64,000 bases of DNA from Pseudomonas sp. ANT_H12B (GCF_008369325.1 NZ_VOBI01000007.1:62001-126000), one strand, 5' to 3'; positions 7,615-17,856 are shown, counted from the first letter of the stretch. The notes: generated by a model from the sequence alone, not told the origin. Numbers and translations: made by a program.

Positions 7615-8967
7615 ATGCCCAACTCCAACTTTTACGTGTTCCATCCAGACGAGCCGCTTTTGAAAAAAAATGGATTCGACAGCATTGCGCATGTCCCAGT
7701 CATCTTTGACGGTGAATGGACCTACCACCGTGAGGCCTCAAGATATCTTCGTGAACGCGCAACACCAACTCCAGCCGATGTTGAGGCTGGCGCGTTACGA
7801 ACGGTTCGTCAGCCTACCCGCGCATCTTTGAATACGTTCGCAGCGCAGATAGTTAATTTCTTGGAGTGGTGTGCGGCACGTGGCAAAGATTGGAAAACGC
7901 TCGACTATGCCCGTGACATCGTTGCAGGGTATGAGCATGAAATGGCGACTGGTTCATTTACAGCGGATGGCTGTCCCCTTGAAAATTCAACCATCAATCA
8001 ACGGGTTGATACGGCTTGCAGTTTCTTAATATGGGCATTGAAAAAGGGCCTACGCGAGCCGTTCGATATTCCTACATTTACGAGAAGCTATCTGCAAAGT
8101 GGCATAACTTCGACACATGCACGAGTCGTCGAATACACGACACGAGCAAACAAGCGCCGCCTGAAGCCGAAAAATTTACGGATACCTACTGACGAACAGA
8201 TTCGGAAGTGGCTGAACTCGGTCCGGATACGGTATGGCCGCACGAAGGCACTGATGATAGAGCTCATCTTGAATACCGGAGTTCGGCGGCAAGAGGCTGT
8301 GGAGTGGAGACTCGACACCTTGCCTGATGATAGGAACAAGTGGCGCATGGGTCACGTAGCCGCAACGAATGTCGTTGTCACTATCGAGCACGGCGCTAAG
8401 GGCGGCAAGAGACTGAAGGATGATGAAGAAGTTGGTCCTCCACGAAGCATCGTGATACCGATGGCACTGGCCGGCCGACTCTGGCACTACATTGAGTTTG
8501 AGCGGCCTAGGTTGCTGAAAATGTACATCAAGTCAGGCAAGACAAAAGCGGAACAAGAAGAGCGCCGCCGCAACCCGCCCCAGCAGGTGTTCCTTTCTGA
8601 CTTTACAGGCATGCCAGTGTCGGCGCAAAAATTATACGAAGCATGGGCCAGCGCCCCCTCGCTACCATTTGAAGGCTGGTCACCGCACTTGGGACGTCAT
8701 TACTGGGCCTGTAAGACGCTCCTGCTTGAGCTTGAACGCATGAGAACACAGACTCGATTGGCACTTGAAACCAACCTACCCATTAATTGGATAACAGGAA
8801 GTGCCATCGACATTATCCAATTGACTATCCAGCCACAACTCGGTCATATCGACAAGAAGACCACAGAGATGTATCTGACCTGGGTACGGGACGTGTTCGA
8901 CATTATCGAACTTCATAACGCGTATGCACTGGAATTAGGTGACCTTACGTGCGAGGAGACAGAATGA
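7615..8967 (+). CDS. Tyrosine recombinase 1 of a four-gene mobile module
   Basis: A 450-residue site-specific integrase. The N-terminal half looks like a SAM-like core-binding domain. The catalytic tyrosine-recombinase residues are visible in order: Arg in NTGVRRQEAVEW, His-x-x-Arg in SPHLGRHYWA, His in PQLGHIDKKTTEMY and the nucleophilic Tyr of TEMYL. I chose the ATG at 7615 because homologous-looking sequence starts there; ATG 7546 would add 23 residues. Its TGA overlaps the next start (ATGA). Tn554 TnpA, RIT elements and the recently described gamma-mobile-trio islands share this layout; from memory this gene would fill the integrase role. Confidence 0.9.
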   Translation: MPNSNFYVFHPDEPLLKKNGFDSIAHVPVIFDGEWTYHREASRYLRERATPTPADVEAGALRTVRQPTRASLNTFAAQIVNFLEWCAARGKDWKTLDYARDIVAGYEHEMATGSFTADGCPLENSTINQRVDTACSFLIWALKKGLREPFDIPTFTRSYLQSGITSTHARVVEYTTRANKRRLKPKNLRIPTDEQIRKWLNSVRIRYGRTKALMIELILNTGVRRQEAVEWRLDTLPDDRNKWRMGHVAATNVVVTIEHGAKGGKRLKDDEEVGPPRSIVIPMALAGRLWHYIEFERPRLLKMYIKSGKTKAEQEERRRNPPQQVFLSDFTGMPVSAQKLYEAWASAPSLPFEGWSPHLGRHYWACKTLLLELERMRTQTRLALETNLPINWITGSAIDIIQLTIQPQLGHIDKKTTEMYLTWVRDVFDIIELHNAYALELGDLTCEETE

Positions 8968-10964
8968 CCGAGTCAATCCGAAAAAAAAACAAAGCCAGGC
9001 ATACTCCGACACTGACGATTTTGGCTTGCGAGGCCGATGGTAATTCGCTCCGCTTCATATCCACTCACGCTACGAAGCCTTCCCTATTCGATGCAACAGC
9101 ATTTGCAGAGGGGCGCACATTGCCGGAACGCGCACATGCTTGGGACAAAGGGGGACACAGCGGTCGCCCGAGACTGACAGCTGCTCTCATGCCTCATATT
9201 CGGAGTCGTTATGGCGCTGCACCTCAAAAGACATTGATTCACCTTATTTCGGCTATGCGGGCGTGGTGGCGATTGTTTGATAAGTACACCGATATCAAAC
9301 CGGTCGAAGACATCGAAGATATCGATGAATTCGTACATGGAGCCCTGGCACTCAAAGAGGGTTTCACACACGGAACGAGTATCTTTCTGGTTGTGCTTAA
9401 TGATGCAAGAAAGACAAGGAAGCAGCATCCCCTGGATATTCGCCTCCCTCGACCATCACCACAACACACTTCTTTGCCAGACCAAAAGCACATTAATGCT
9501 ATTGCAATAGCATTAACCAGGAAGATCCGAGAAATGTTCCTTATGTGGAAACAGGCTGATGAAATCATTGCCGAGATGAGTGGATGGCACATAGCGTCGA
9601 GTGGCTGGACTCCCGGCCATTGGCATGGTGCATTCAACGAACGGCATGCTCACTGCGCCTATAGACAAGCGTGCACTGAACTGGGCAATCCAGTCGTGCG
9701 CCGAGACCAGTACGTGGCATGGCTTGGTCTACAGAATACTGAAAACTACAACAACCCTTTCGTTGCCGGCTTTCCTGCTGCAGTTAGCGGACTATACCCG
9801 AACCGCAAACAGTCAGCACATTTTTTATACCTATTTCTGTGTAAAACAGGGTGGAATCTTCAAACAGCACTCGATATTGATGTCGATGATTACTGGCGTC
9901 CGCACCCAACCAACAAATCTTTCGCCATCATCTATGCTGTTAAAGACAGGGCGAACGGCGAGTACCAGCGAGCAGCCAGTGAAGTGAAGCCCAAGCTGTC
10001 AGCTTATAACTTGTTGGTGGCAGTGATAGCTAGAACTGAGCCACTGCGAGAACAACTAAAGACGGAGTTAAATCAGCTGGAAAGGTTAAAAGAGGACAAC
10101 CCTGACGCGGCGAATGAAGAAACACACCTCAAAATCAATGAGCTGAAGCGATGCATCAAGTCGCCTTGGCTTCACGTGATCACGAAAGAGTCGAGCCCAA
10201 TTTCTGCGTTAAATAATAGGGTCGTTTACGAGTCTGAACAGCGTTTATCAACATTAATCTTTGAAATCAACACACAAAGAAATAAAGACGACCAGATTGA
10301 CAGTTCAATAAAAATTGGTGATTTTCGGGACGCTTATATTTCTGCACAATATCGGCGCAGTAACTACTCATGGATTGTTGCACACCTTGCTGCAGGCCAT
10401 AAAAATATCCAGTCGCTGGTCCACTATCTGCGGAAACGGCAATGGAAAGCCCATGGTGAGCGGACGATGTATGGTTTTACAAAAGCGTTGTGGGACGAAA
10501 TTCGAGCAACGAATGCCGTAGACCCTGCCATCCTGCATGCGCTCGTCCAAAGAGGTGAAGTCACTGAGGAGCAGCGAAAGCGGTGGGCGGCCCATAAGGA
10601 CCGAACGAGGGTTGGAACCGGATGCAAGGATTTTAAAAATCCGCCCAAATCGCTCGCGCCTGAGCATATGCCTGGTGAAGGCTGCCGCATACAACGCTGC
10701 TCATTGTGCCCAAATGCAGTGATATTCGAAGACAGCATGGACGCCCTCGCAAGAAGGCTGGCGCAATTGCATACGATTAAAGAAAATATCCCATTGCCGT
10801 CTTGGTACGGTTCCTCTTGGCCCAATGAGACGGAAAGTACGGAGCGAATCTTATATGAAAACTGGGATGCTGCCTCAGTTGACAGCCGGATTTCCCATTG
10901 GAAGAAGCAAGTAGCTAGCGCCATACAAACTCTATTGGCTATGGAGGGTGAATATGCAGCCTAA
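8964..10964 (+). CDS. Recombinase-like protein 2 of the module
   Basis: A 666-residue protein translated from the ATG at 8964, preceded by AGGAG and overlapping the previous stop. The central to C-terminal part has a degenerate tyrosine-recombinase signature (IGDFRDAYISAQYRR, then AGHKNIQSLVHYLRKRQW), with a GHxN box and a following Tyr. The usual first Arg box is not obvious, so it may be a catalytically altered partner, like the second and third proteins of Tn554 or trio elements. Near the C-terminus is a CRIQRCSLCPNAVIF segment whose cysteines could bind zinc. It overlaps the next gene by 11 nt. Confidence 0.8.
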   Translation: MTESIRKKNKARHTPTLTILACEADGNSLRFISTHATKPSLFDATAFAEGRTLPERAHAWDKGGHSGRPRLTAALMPHIRSRYGAAPQKTLIHLISAMRAWWRLFDKYTDIKPVEDIEDIDEFVHGALALKEGFTHGTSIFLVVLNDARKTRKQHPLDIRLPRPSPQHTSLPDQKHINAIAIALTRKIREMFLMWKQADEIIAEMSGWHIASSGWTPGHWHGAFNERHAHCAYRQACTELGNPVVRRDQYVAWLGLQNTENYNNPFVAGFPAAVSGLYPNRKQSAHFLYLFLCKTGWNLQTALDIDVDDYWRPHPTNKSFAIIYAVKDRANGEYQRAASEVKPKLSAYNLLVAVIARTEPLREQLKTELNQLERLKEDNPDAANEETHLKINELKRCIKSPWLHVITKESSPISALNNRVVYESEQRLSTLIFEINTQRNKDDQIDSSIKIGDFRDAYISAQYRRSNYSWIVAHLAAGHKNIQSLVHYLRKRQWKAHGERTMYGFTKALWDEIRATNAVDPAILHALVQRGEVTEEQRKRWAAHKDRTRVGTGCKDFKNPPKSLAPEHMPGEGCRIQRCSLCPNAVIFEDSMDALARRLAQLHTIKENIPLPSWYGSSWPNETESTERILYENWDAASVDSRISHWKKQVASAIQTLLAMEGEYAA

Positions 10965-12993
10965 CCCAACAGCGATGGCTCCAGAGTCATCGCTTGAGCA
11001 TCTGCGGTCACAAGCAAGCATGACCATAAACGCAAAGAGCATCCATCGCCTAAATCGACCGGAGCTACTCCGACTACAAAATGCTCTCGGCCTTGGCTCC
11101 AAGTGGGGCGTAATCGAAATCCCCAGAGCATGGATGCCGGCCGGGGCGGCCAGCATCGACGCGCGCAGAATTCAATATTTGGAGAAGGTCTGCGGTGTGC
11201 AGAACGCATCACCAGACACAAAAGAACTGGCAGTCACAGTTGCGACGCGGTATGTCCTACTGCTCTTTATGGCACCGAATCCAATCTCAGGACATCTGAA
11301 ACCTAATACCGTGGTCTCGCAACTACTGGTGGCGAAGGACTACTTTAGAGCCGCAGTAAACCTCGCATCAGTGACGCCTGGATATTTACTGAACCGACTT
11401 ACCGAAGAGGACATTGAGAAGGCAATTTCATACACCGAAATAAAAAGGTTACGTTATTGGGCATCCAAAGAATGGTGGGACGATTTGCCGAAAGTTGACT
11501 TGTACCAGATCGAAGAACAGTCACGTAAGAGCGAAAAGGCAAGACAACCAAGAGGAAGTAAGGACATTGACCCATGGCTCCCACTGCCTGACCAGTTCGT
11601 GGCAGACGCTGGTGCGCGGGTACTTTGGCTAGTTGAACACATGGGGCCAGCAATCATTGACTGTGCTGAAAGCATATTGAACGCATGGGAGAAACTCAAC
11701 ATATCCCATTTTGCCGAGACGACACAAGCCACCAAAAGGACGGAGGCGGCGGACGCGATTCTTTCGGAATACGTATGGAAAGATGCAGACGGTAATGTGC
11801 TTGAGCAGATACCTATCCCACTGAGTTACACCGGGACTTGCAGAAAAAAAAAGGCAAGCGCCTGGCCGCCGTGTCATACGCATGAAGTAAAGGCCCTTTT
11901 GCGCCTGCTACAGGCCAGCCATTTATTTATTGTGCTGTTGAGTACCGGTGCAAGGATAGGCGAGGCGCTTTCTTTGAATGAAGGTTGCCTAATTGAATCG
12001 AAAGATGGTACGAATCTGATTAATGGCAGAACGTACAAATTGAAGGCCCAAAGAGGCGGTGAGGAACGAGATTGGCCTCTACCAAGCATCGGCGCTACAG
12101 CACTCAATCAACAGGAGCGGGTAGCAAAAATTATTCGACGCTGGAACAGAGTCACAAATAGGGTCGGGCATTTTAGAGAAACCAACTGTATCTGGCGCTT
12201 GTTACGGCAGAGCGACGTAGATAACGATTCGGCCGACGCGGGCTACAATATAGAACTTACGCTGATTGTAGAGTCGTTCAGTCTCGCAGCTTCGCTGGGG
12301 GAAAAACCTATTCACGCGCACAGATGTCGAAAAACACTGGCCAGGCTACTTGCGCTATGTATCGTGGGGGCTCCGAAAATTGTGATGGACTTGTTCGGTC
12401 ATAAGAATATCGAAATGACGTTGCACTACATCCTGACTGACCCGCTAATACGGGCTGAAATGGAAGAAGTGGCACAAGCTCAGACAATCATGCTTGCCTG
12501 TGACGCTATTGCACATGCCGATGAAAACGGTGGACCGGCAGCGCCAATCATAAGAGAGGCAGTAAGACAGGAGAAAGTACGATTGGCAAAAGACAAGTTA
12601 GGTGTCGATGACATACGCGACCTAGCGGATACTGCGACACTGTCTGGAAAAATGTGGATTTTGGTGCGGCCTGGCGTGGTGTGCACCAAGGGGCCTAAAC
12701 AGGCTGGCCCTTGCACTCGCAATGTGGGAAGCCCTGAGCCTTCGCGCTGCCGGTCGTCGTGCGAAAATCGCCTTGAGGAGTACTTCTTACGAGACGAGGT
12801 GGACAATACGATGGAGTTCTGCGTTTCAGAATTGGAAGAAGCTATCAAGAATGACGAATCGCATCAGGCCGAATACTGGATTGGTCAAATATGCGCCAAT
12901 ATCAACCGCTTTGCCGACATCCGCCAAAAGTGGCAGACCAATCCTATAGTCGCTTACGCACTGGCTAACTCTGCCCTAAAGGATGCAACATGA
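10954..12993 (+). CDS. Tyrosine recombinase 3 with cysteine-rich C-terminus
   Basis: A 679-residue protein starting at ATG 10954 behind GGAGGG. The recombinase residues are clear: STGARIGEALSL (Arg I), HAHRCRKTLARL (His-x-x-Arg), FGHKNIEMTLHY (His and nucleophilic Tyr). A C-terminal block with several cysteines (VCTKG, GPCTRN, SRCRSSCENRL) resembles the zinc-ribbon-like tails of Tn554 TnpB-type proteins. Its stop overlaps the start of the fourth gene by 4 nt. Three recombinase-type proteins made together suggest that they act as one complex on the element ends. Confidence 0.88.
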   Translation: MQPNPTAMAPESSLEHLRSQASMTINAKSIHRLNRPELLRLQNALGLGSKWGVIEIPRAWMPAGAASIDARRIQYLEKVCGVQNASPDTKELAVTVATRYVLLLFMAPNPISGHLKPNTVVSQLLVAKDYFRAAVNLASVTPGYLLNRLTEEDIEKAISYTEIKRLRYWASKEWWDDLPKVDLYQIEEQSRKSEKARQPRGSKDIDPWLPLPDQFVADAGARVLWLVEHMGPAIIDCAESILNAWEKLNISHFAETTQATKRTEAADAILSEYVWKDADGNVLEQIPIPLSYTGTCRKKKASAWPPCHTHEVKALLRLLQASHLFIVLLSTGARIGEALSLNEGCLIESKDGTNLINGRTYKLKAQRGGEERDWPLPSIGATALNQQERVAKIIRRWNRVTNRVGHFRETNCIWRLLRQSDVDNDSADAGYNIELTLIVESFSLAASLGEKPIHAHRCRKTLARLLALCIVGAPKIVMDLFGHKNIEMTLHYILTDPLIRAEMEEVAQAQTIMLACDAIAHADENGGPAAPIIREAVRQEKVRLAKDKLGVDDIRDLADTATLSGKMWILVRPGVVCTKGPKQAGPCTRNVGSPEPSRCRSSCENRLEEYFLRDEVDNTMEFCVSELEEAIKNDESHQAEYWIGQICANINRFADIRQKWQTNPIVAYALANSALKDAT

Positions 12994-13508
12994 CTCCGAA
13001 GAACACTTCACTGCCCAACGGGCTTCAAGACTACGCCAAGTCCCGCTCTAGCTCATTTGTTTCAAAACTGAAGCAAGCCATGGCACTTATCGAGAGTGAA
13101 GTTGAACAGAACGAAGGGTTGTATCCGCTCAATGGAGGCAGACTTACGAAAGCCGAGTTATGCCGGCGGGCGCATGTAGATGACCAGACACTTCAAAACA
13201 AGACGCACAAAGCCACCACAAACAAGATGGTGGATGAATGGATAGAACACGTTAAAGGTAAAATTTCACAGGGAGAACTCGTTGTACGTAGGGCTGTTAC
13301 CGAGCGCGCTGAACATTGGAAGCGGGAGCATGCTCGCATAGCCAACGCTTATGCCCTGGCTGAACTTGAACACAACGAGAGACTCATTGAGTTGGCGGCG
13401 CTCGGAAAGGAAAATTATGAACTAAAACGGGAAAATGATGAACTCCGCGAAATGCTGAGTAGGGCCGGCAGCAAGAACATCGCTTCTATTCGTCCGAAAG
13501 GAAAATAG
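12990..13508 (+). CDS. Coiled-coil accessory protein of the recombinase module
   Basis: A 172-residue, highly charged protein. The middle (LTKAELCRRAHVDDQTLQNK) looks like a short helix-turn-helix, and the C-terminal third (ENYELKRENDELREML) is a clear coiled coil. This matches the small TnpC-like or DUF6262-like proteins encoded after paired recombinases in Tn554-type elements and in trio islands, where they are thought to orient or regulate integration. It is coupled to the upstream gene by an ATGA overlap and is the last gene of the module. Confidence 0.75.
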   Translation: MTPKNTSLPNGLQDYAKSRSSSFVSKLKQAMALIESEVEQNEGLYPLNGGRLTKAELCRRAHVDDQTLQNKTHKATTNKMVDEWIEHVKGKISQGELVVRRAVTERAEHWKREHARIANAYALAELEHNERLIELAALGKENYELKRENDELREMLSRAGSKNIASIRPKGK

Positions 13509-13700
13509 CAAGCGCTTATACCAAAAGCAAAATATTATCAGTAACCCGCTCTAGGGATAGTCTGAAGTAGCCATGTGTTTCTCGCTGACTTCGGCCACCG
13601 CCGATTTTGAAAGTGGCGAGTCGATCCAAAACGCTCAGATCACTCACTCATTCCTGTCTTTTTAGTTGCTGCAAGCACCTCGCGGAGGCTATTCCCCACA

Positions 13701-14024
13701 TTACAGGCGCACCTCTCCTGCATTGCTCAATAAATGTCGGCGGGCCATCCACAGATTCGACAGCGCAAACAGCGTCACCAGCTGTGTCGTGTTCTTGGCC
13801 AGGCCACGGAAGCGCGTCTTCACATAACCGAACTGGCGCTTGATCACCCGGAACGGGTGCTCGACCTTCGCCCTTACCTGCGCCTTGGCTTTTTCGATCT
13901 TGCGCTTGGCTTTGTACAGATCGCTGCGCTTGCCCAGTTTCTGGTAGGTGCTGCGTCGGGCGGCAATCTGCCAGATGACCTGGCGACCTTCATGCTCGGG
14001 GCGTTTCTCCACTCCGGTATAGGT
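13701..14024 (-). pseudogene. IS5-family transposase, C-terminal fragment
   Basis: About 108 codons of an IS5-type transposase C-terminus: NTYTGVEKRPEHEGR, then [20 protein letters not shown], then TLFALSNLWMARRHLL. The N-terminal two thirds are missing; at about 14024 the sequence passes directly into another gene's C-terminal region, so this IS end was joined to that gene by deletion or one-ended insertion. It is better preserved than the related fragment at 866-1345. Confidence 0.88.
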
Positions 14025-15051
14025 GTTCGGCCACGGCCGAAAGTGCGGCATAACGCTCTTCGGTTGTTACCAGCGACAACGCCAAGCTAAGCCCTGAAAG
14101 CTCTGGTTGGGGCTGGCCATATGGTTGGCCAATGGCCCAAATGAAGGGGCGAAACGCTGACCTAGAAGTGCTGTCAGGGAAAATAAACCAAGGACCCGGG
14201 TCGCGGCTGCCTGGGTTAAACCACCAGCGCCTCAAGTACGAGTCCTCCGATCGAGCTTGCTTAAGCTGTTCGGGAGCAACGTCTGGATGTGAGATGGGGA
14301 CGGTAAAAATGCCAAGCGTTTCAATCCCGCCCTCCGATATCCGCTCGGCGTGTGGAAAGCAAACTGCCCCCGTTTCGAGGTCGCACAGAAGCTTCGCTGT
14401 GTAACGCCCCACTTGAATGGAGGCCACTGACGTATTGAGCTCCTGGCATTCGATGGTCACTGTCGCATCGAGCGACTCAGTGCATGCGAGCATTTCCTGG
14501 ATCGGCCGAATGTAGTCAAAAAGCCGGATTTCCTCGGACACACCGTACTCTAAAGTCCGAGTCAGAAGCGGACGGCCTTGCGCGCTGTCTCGAAGCAAAA
14601 GGCACACATGCCAGTGCCGACGATGCTGCCCGGGTAGTAGCCGAAGGCGGCTGCCAAGTAGATCGTTAACATCAATCCGCTGATGAGGCTGCATCCGCCG
14701 CCCTTCAGGATCAAGAAAGACTGCTCCGGTCGCTGGAAAGGGGACTATCAGATGCTGCGTTTGGTTGCCCGGCCAGGCGAGGGTGAGGGTGAGGGTTACT
14801 TCCGCCGGCACGGAGTGGTCATGTGCCCGTAAAGTGAGCTTCCAATCGCGTCCTAGTTGCTCTGCGACTAGATTGCAGGAGTCATTTTCACAACCCACGC
14901 CCAGAGCTGGCCAAGATCGGAGCCACAGAACACCACCGCGGCTGTCGCTCTCCGCGCTTACCTCGACCGAAGCATCGGCGGGCAGGCAAACCACTTTCAG
15001 CCGAGTCTGTATCGTATCGGCATACTTCCATAGAAGAGTCCCCATACCCAC
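14025..15051 (-). pseudogene. Truncated gene of unknown function
   Basis: An open minus-strand frame of about 340 codons with normal coding character but no recognised domain. It is rich in beta-type sequence (EVTLTLTLAWPG, LLPGQHRRHWHVCLL) and has Trp-rich stretches near the end (RRWWFNPGSRDPGPWFIFPD). The 3' end runs straight into the IS5 fragment at about 14024. The only start candidates (GTG 15051, ATG 15045) lack a ribosome-binding site, and coding-like sequence extends to a stop at about 15087, so the 5' end is probably missing too. It may be a piece of a large defence-island protein, but I cannot name it. Confidence 0.5.
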
Positions 15052-15490
15052 AGGCGGTGAGCGAAACGAAACGACGGATGGGTTGGGGGTCGGTCAGTCT
15101 GGAGCCCACGTACCGACTACGAAGTGGATGGATTTCAATTAATCCTGGGCGCTTACAAGCCGAAGTCGAGCTGATGAACATGGTCGGGACTGGCCTGACC
15201 CAGGCTGCTTTGTACACTCTCATGCCCGATTTCGGTCAGTCGCGACAGGCAGAAATCGGCCATTAGCTGCCATTTGTGACCGGCCGCAATCCGCCATATG
15301 GACGTTCAGGGCGAACTGATCATTAGGCTTCAAAGTTTCCAGGAGACTTGGAGCTGTTCAAACCAGAGAAGGCTGACATTGCGCAGCCGCCTAGTAGCGT
15401 CACCTTAAAAATTATATTTATGCTGGCCTCTTGAAACCTACATAAGTGACCTCATTTTACCATCATAAAGCCACTACAATGGAGCGCTCC
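15052..15490. other. Region upstream of the CBASS operon
   Basis: No convincing gene. It contains one arm of an inverted repeat (15248-15267) that recurs after the operon, then an AT-rich stretch at about 15400-15425 that could hold the CBASS promoter. No clear operator was found. Confidence 0.4.
15248..15267. repeat. Left arm of inverted repeat flanking CBASS
   Basis: GGCAGAAATCGGCCATTAGC here matches the reverse complement of 20179-20198 at 19 of 20 bases. The pair encloses the whole CBASS operon. Similar GGCCGATT-type intergenic repeats are common in Pseudomonas, so a mobile origin is not proven. Confidence 0.6.
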
Positions 15491-16552
15491 ATGGCGGCAC
15501 ATAGCGGTAGCATCAAAATTCTCAGCCTAAATGGTGGGGGGGCTAGAGGTCTGTTTACCATCAATGTGCTCGCTGAGATTGAGCGAATCATTGAGCAACA
15601 GACCGGGCAGTCGAACGTAAAAGCAGGAGAGTACTTCGACCTGATTACGGGCACCTCAATTGGTGGAATTCTGGCGTTAGGGCTCGCATCCGGAAAAAGT
15701 GCCAGGGAGCTAGAGGCGGTCTTCCGCGTCCAGGCCCCCCTAATCTTTCCCCGTATGAGCTCTTGGCGGAAAAAATGGAGGGCTGCTTTTAGTGCCCGAT
15801 ACAGCAGCAAACCACTCTTTGACGCCGTCGCAAGGATGATTGGAGCCGATGCCACATTTGGTGACTTGACACGTCGCGTCATGATTCCCGCTGTGAACCT
15901 CTCGACCGGCAAACCCCAGTTTTTCAAAACTCCTCATAATCCGGCGTTCAATCGTGACGGTCGTCTCAAGCTGATAGATGCAGCAATGGCTACATCGGCT
16001 GCACCTACCTACTTTGCGCCTCATCATTGCGTGGATTTGGATGCGTACTTCGCTGATGGAGGCTTGGTTGCTAACAACCCAAGCTTCATCGGACTACATG
16101 AAGTTTTCCGGGACATGACTAGCGACTTTCCGGACGCCACGGTTGCCGATGTCAAGATATTGAATGTCGGCACACTGGGGGAGGAGTACACGGTGAGTCC
16201 AGCCGCGCTAGAGTCAAAGCGCAACAGTGGCTATCTCGGATTGTGGGGCCTTGGTGAGCGATTGGTGCTGACCACTATGACCGCGAATCAGCAGCTTCAT
16301 AAAGCAATGTTGGAGCGGGAGCTCAGAACGTATAACGCATCAGAAAACTACGTCTATCTTGACGATATCGTTCCTAACGAAGCTGCATCCGATATCACTC
16401 TGGATAACGCAAGCGAAAGTAGCTTGCGTAACCTCGCAAGCCGGGGAAAACAGCTGGCTACTAACGAGTTCACCAAGAACCCTCTATTGCAAGCCTTCTT
16501 CAAACATCCGGCAGCACCCTTTGCTGTACCTGGTCCCGTCCAACAGGAGTAA
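15491..16552 (+). CDS. capV: CBASS effector, patatin-like phospholipase CapV
   Basis: A 353-residue patatin-like phospholipase. From the chosen ATG the oxyanion-hole motif NGGGARG is at residues 14-20, the nucleophile Ser56 in GTSIGG, and the catalytic Asp189 in FADGGLVANNP. CapV enzymes are activated by 3',3'-cGAMP and degrade the bacterial membrane, killing the infected cell before phage release. GGAG lies 7 nt before ATG 15491; ATG 15479 in the same frame is an alternative. It is the first gene of a four-gene operon and is followed after 5 nt by the nucleotide cyclase gene. Ordinary phospholipase function is unlikely given the neighbours. Confidence 0.95.
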   Translation: MAAHSGSIKILSLNGGGARGLFTINVLAEIERIIEQQTGQSNVKAGEYFDLITGTSIGGILALGLASGKSARELEAVFRVQAPLIFPRMSSWRKKWRAAFSARYSSKPLFDAVARMIGADATFGDLTRRVMIPAVNLSTGKPQFFKTPHNPAFNRDGRLKLIDAAMATSAAPTYFAPHHCVDLDAYFADGGLVANNPSFIGLHEVFRDMTSDFPDATVADVKILNVGTLGEEYTVSPAALESKRNSGYLGLWGLGERLVLTTMTANQQLHKAMLERELRTYNASENYVYLDDIVPNEAASDITLDNASESSLRNLASRGKQLATNEFTKNPLLQAFFKHPAAPFAVPGPVQQE

Positions 16553-16557
16553 AAGTG

Positions 16558-17850
16558 ATGAGTTGGAATTTCCACCGCTATTACAACGACAGCACCGACG
16601 GGCTCATTAGTAAGTTGAGATTAGCAGAGCCCTGTGTCGTGAAGCTTAAAGGATTGCGCGACCTAGTCCGAATCCGCACAAAAGAGGTTTTCAACGAAGC
16701 GAAAGAGCTCGTCAGAACATCCAGTGCGACCATCTCTCTCGAAAGTATTACAGCTCGAGTTGCGAACTCTCGGCTAAAACATCTTAGTCCGCAAGCTCAG
16801 ACTGAGGCAGCAAAGCTTCTCAGAGACATGGATGATGAAGCGCGGAAAGCTTTTCTGTCTCTTACACCGCGCTTTTGGACACAGGGAAGTTTTCAGTACG
16901 ATACTCTCAATTATCCGTACGCCACCCCGCCTCAGGAAATGGACATAGATGATGGCACATATCTCCCAATGGCCATCTTTGAAGATCGCCCCGTTATTGG
17001 CCACCAACTGCTCCTGCTTCTTGTGGACTCATCGCTGAAGTCCTTGGTGCATGAAAACGTAGGCTGGCAATTTGAGGCCAAGCGAACCTGTGCTCGAATC
17101 AAAATCCCTGCAGAGCACACACATATTGATGTCCCTATGTATGCAATTCCAGAAGACCAATTTTTGCTCAAGGAAGTAGCTCTGGCGAAAAGCCGTGGCA
17201 TGGTCATGGATTCGATAAATGGGTCGCTTTCATTAGAAAGTGCCGACTATGAGCTTGATGAGGACTGCGTGAACCTGGCGTTGCGCGAAGGTGATCAAAA
17301 GTGGATGAAGAGTGATCCCAAAATTGTCGAAGACTGGTTCAACAATAGTTGCCGGCGCATTGGCCCTCACCTACGCAGTATTTGCCGTTTTATGAAATCG
17401 TGGCGAGATGTTCAATGGGAAAAGGGTGGGGGCCCTTCGTCTATTTCACTGATGGCCGCTACCGTCAGTATTCTTGATCGGATTGCACACGATAGAAATG
17501 ATCTTGGTGCAACGATGCGAATGCTCGCAAAGTACCTTCCTGACGAGTTCTCAAAGGGGGTGGAAAGCCCAGACCACACTGACGAGAAACCGCTCTTTCC
17601 GCCGCGTATTGAGCACGAGGAGCGCGAGGTGGAAATCATGGCAGGACTCTCTGAGCTGCACGGTATTTTGATTGATGCTCAGCAGTGCTTATCTAAAGAA
17701 CTCGCTCTCCAATCTATCAATCGTGCGTTCGGCCAGCGGGTGCTCAAAAGCGACCTTATCGTTAGTGAAAAGTCTGCCCCTGCGTTTGCCAATGAGCCTA
17801 CACGTGGCGCCCAAGCTGCGACCATCAGCAACACCATGGCGAGCGGTTAA
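16558..17850 (+). CDS. dncV: CBASS cyclic dinucleotide synthase, DncV-like
   Basis: A 430-residue CD-NTase of clade A. The nucleotidyltransferase core is plain: GSFQY at about 110-114, then MDIDDGTYLPM with the metal-binding Asp129 and Asp131, and the third Asp in HIDVPMYAI. Spacing and wording closely follow Vibrio cholerae DncV (436 residues), which makes 3',3'-cGAMP, so the same product is expected. The ATG at 16558 sits 8 nt after AGGAG inside the end of capV; GTG 16555 is less well spaced. The C-terminus, the site used for Cap2-mediated conjugation in this family, ends in small residues (TMASG), which fits being a Cap2 substrate. Confidence 0.95.
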   Translation: MSWNFHRYYNDSTDGLISKLRLAEPCVVKLKGLRDLVRIRTKEVFNEAKELVRTSSATISLESITARVANSRLKHLSPQAQTEAAKLLRDMDDEARKAFLSLTPRFWTQGSFQYDTLNYPYATPPQEMDIDDGTYLPMAIFEDRPVIGHQLLLLLVDSSLKSLVHENVGWQFEAKRTCARIKIPAEHTHIDVPMYAIPEDQFLLKEVALAKSRGMVMDSINGSLSLESADYELDEDCVNLALREGDQKWMKSDPKIVEDWFNNSCRRIGPHLRSICRFMKSWRDVQWEKGGGPSSISLMAATVSILDRIAHDRNDLGATMRMLAKYLPDEFSKGVESPDHTDEKPLFPPRIEHEEREVEIMAGLSELHGILIDAQQCLSKELALQSINRAFGQRVLKSDLIVSEKSAPAFANEPTRGAQAATISNTMASG

Positions 17851-17856
17851 CACTAA

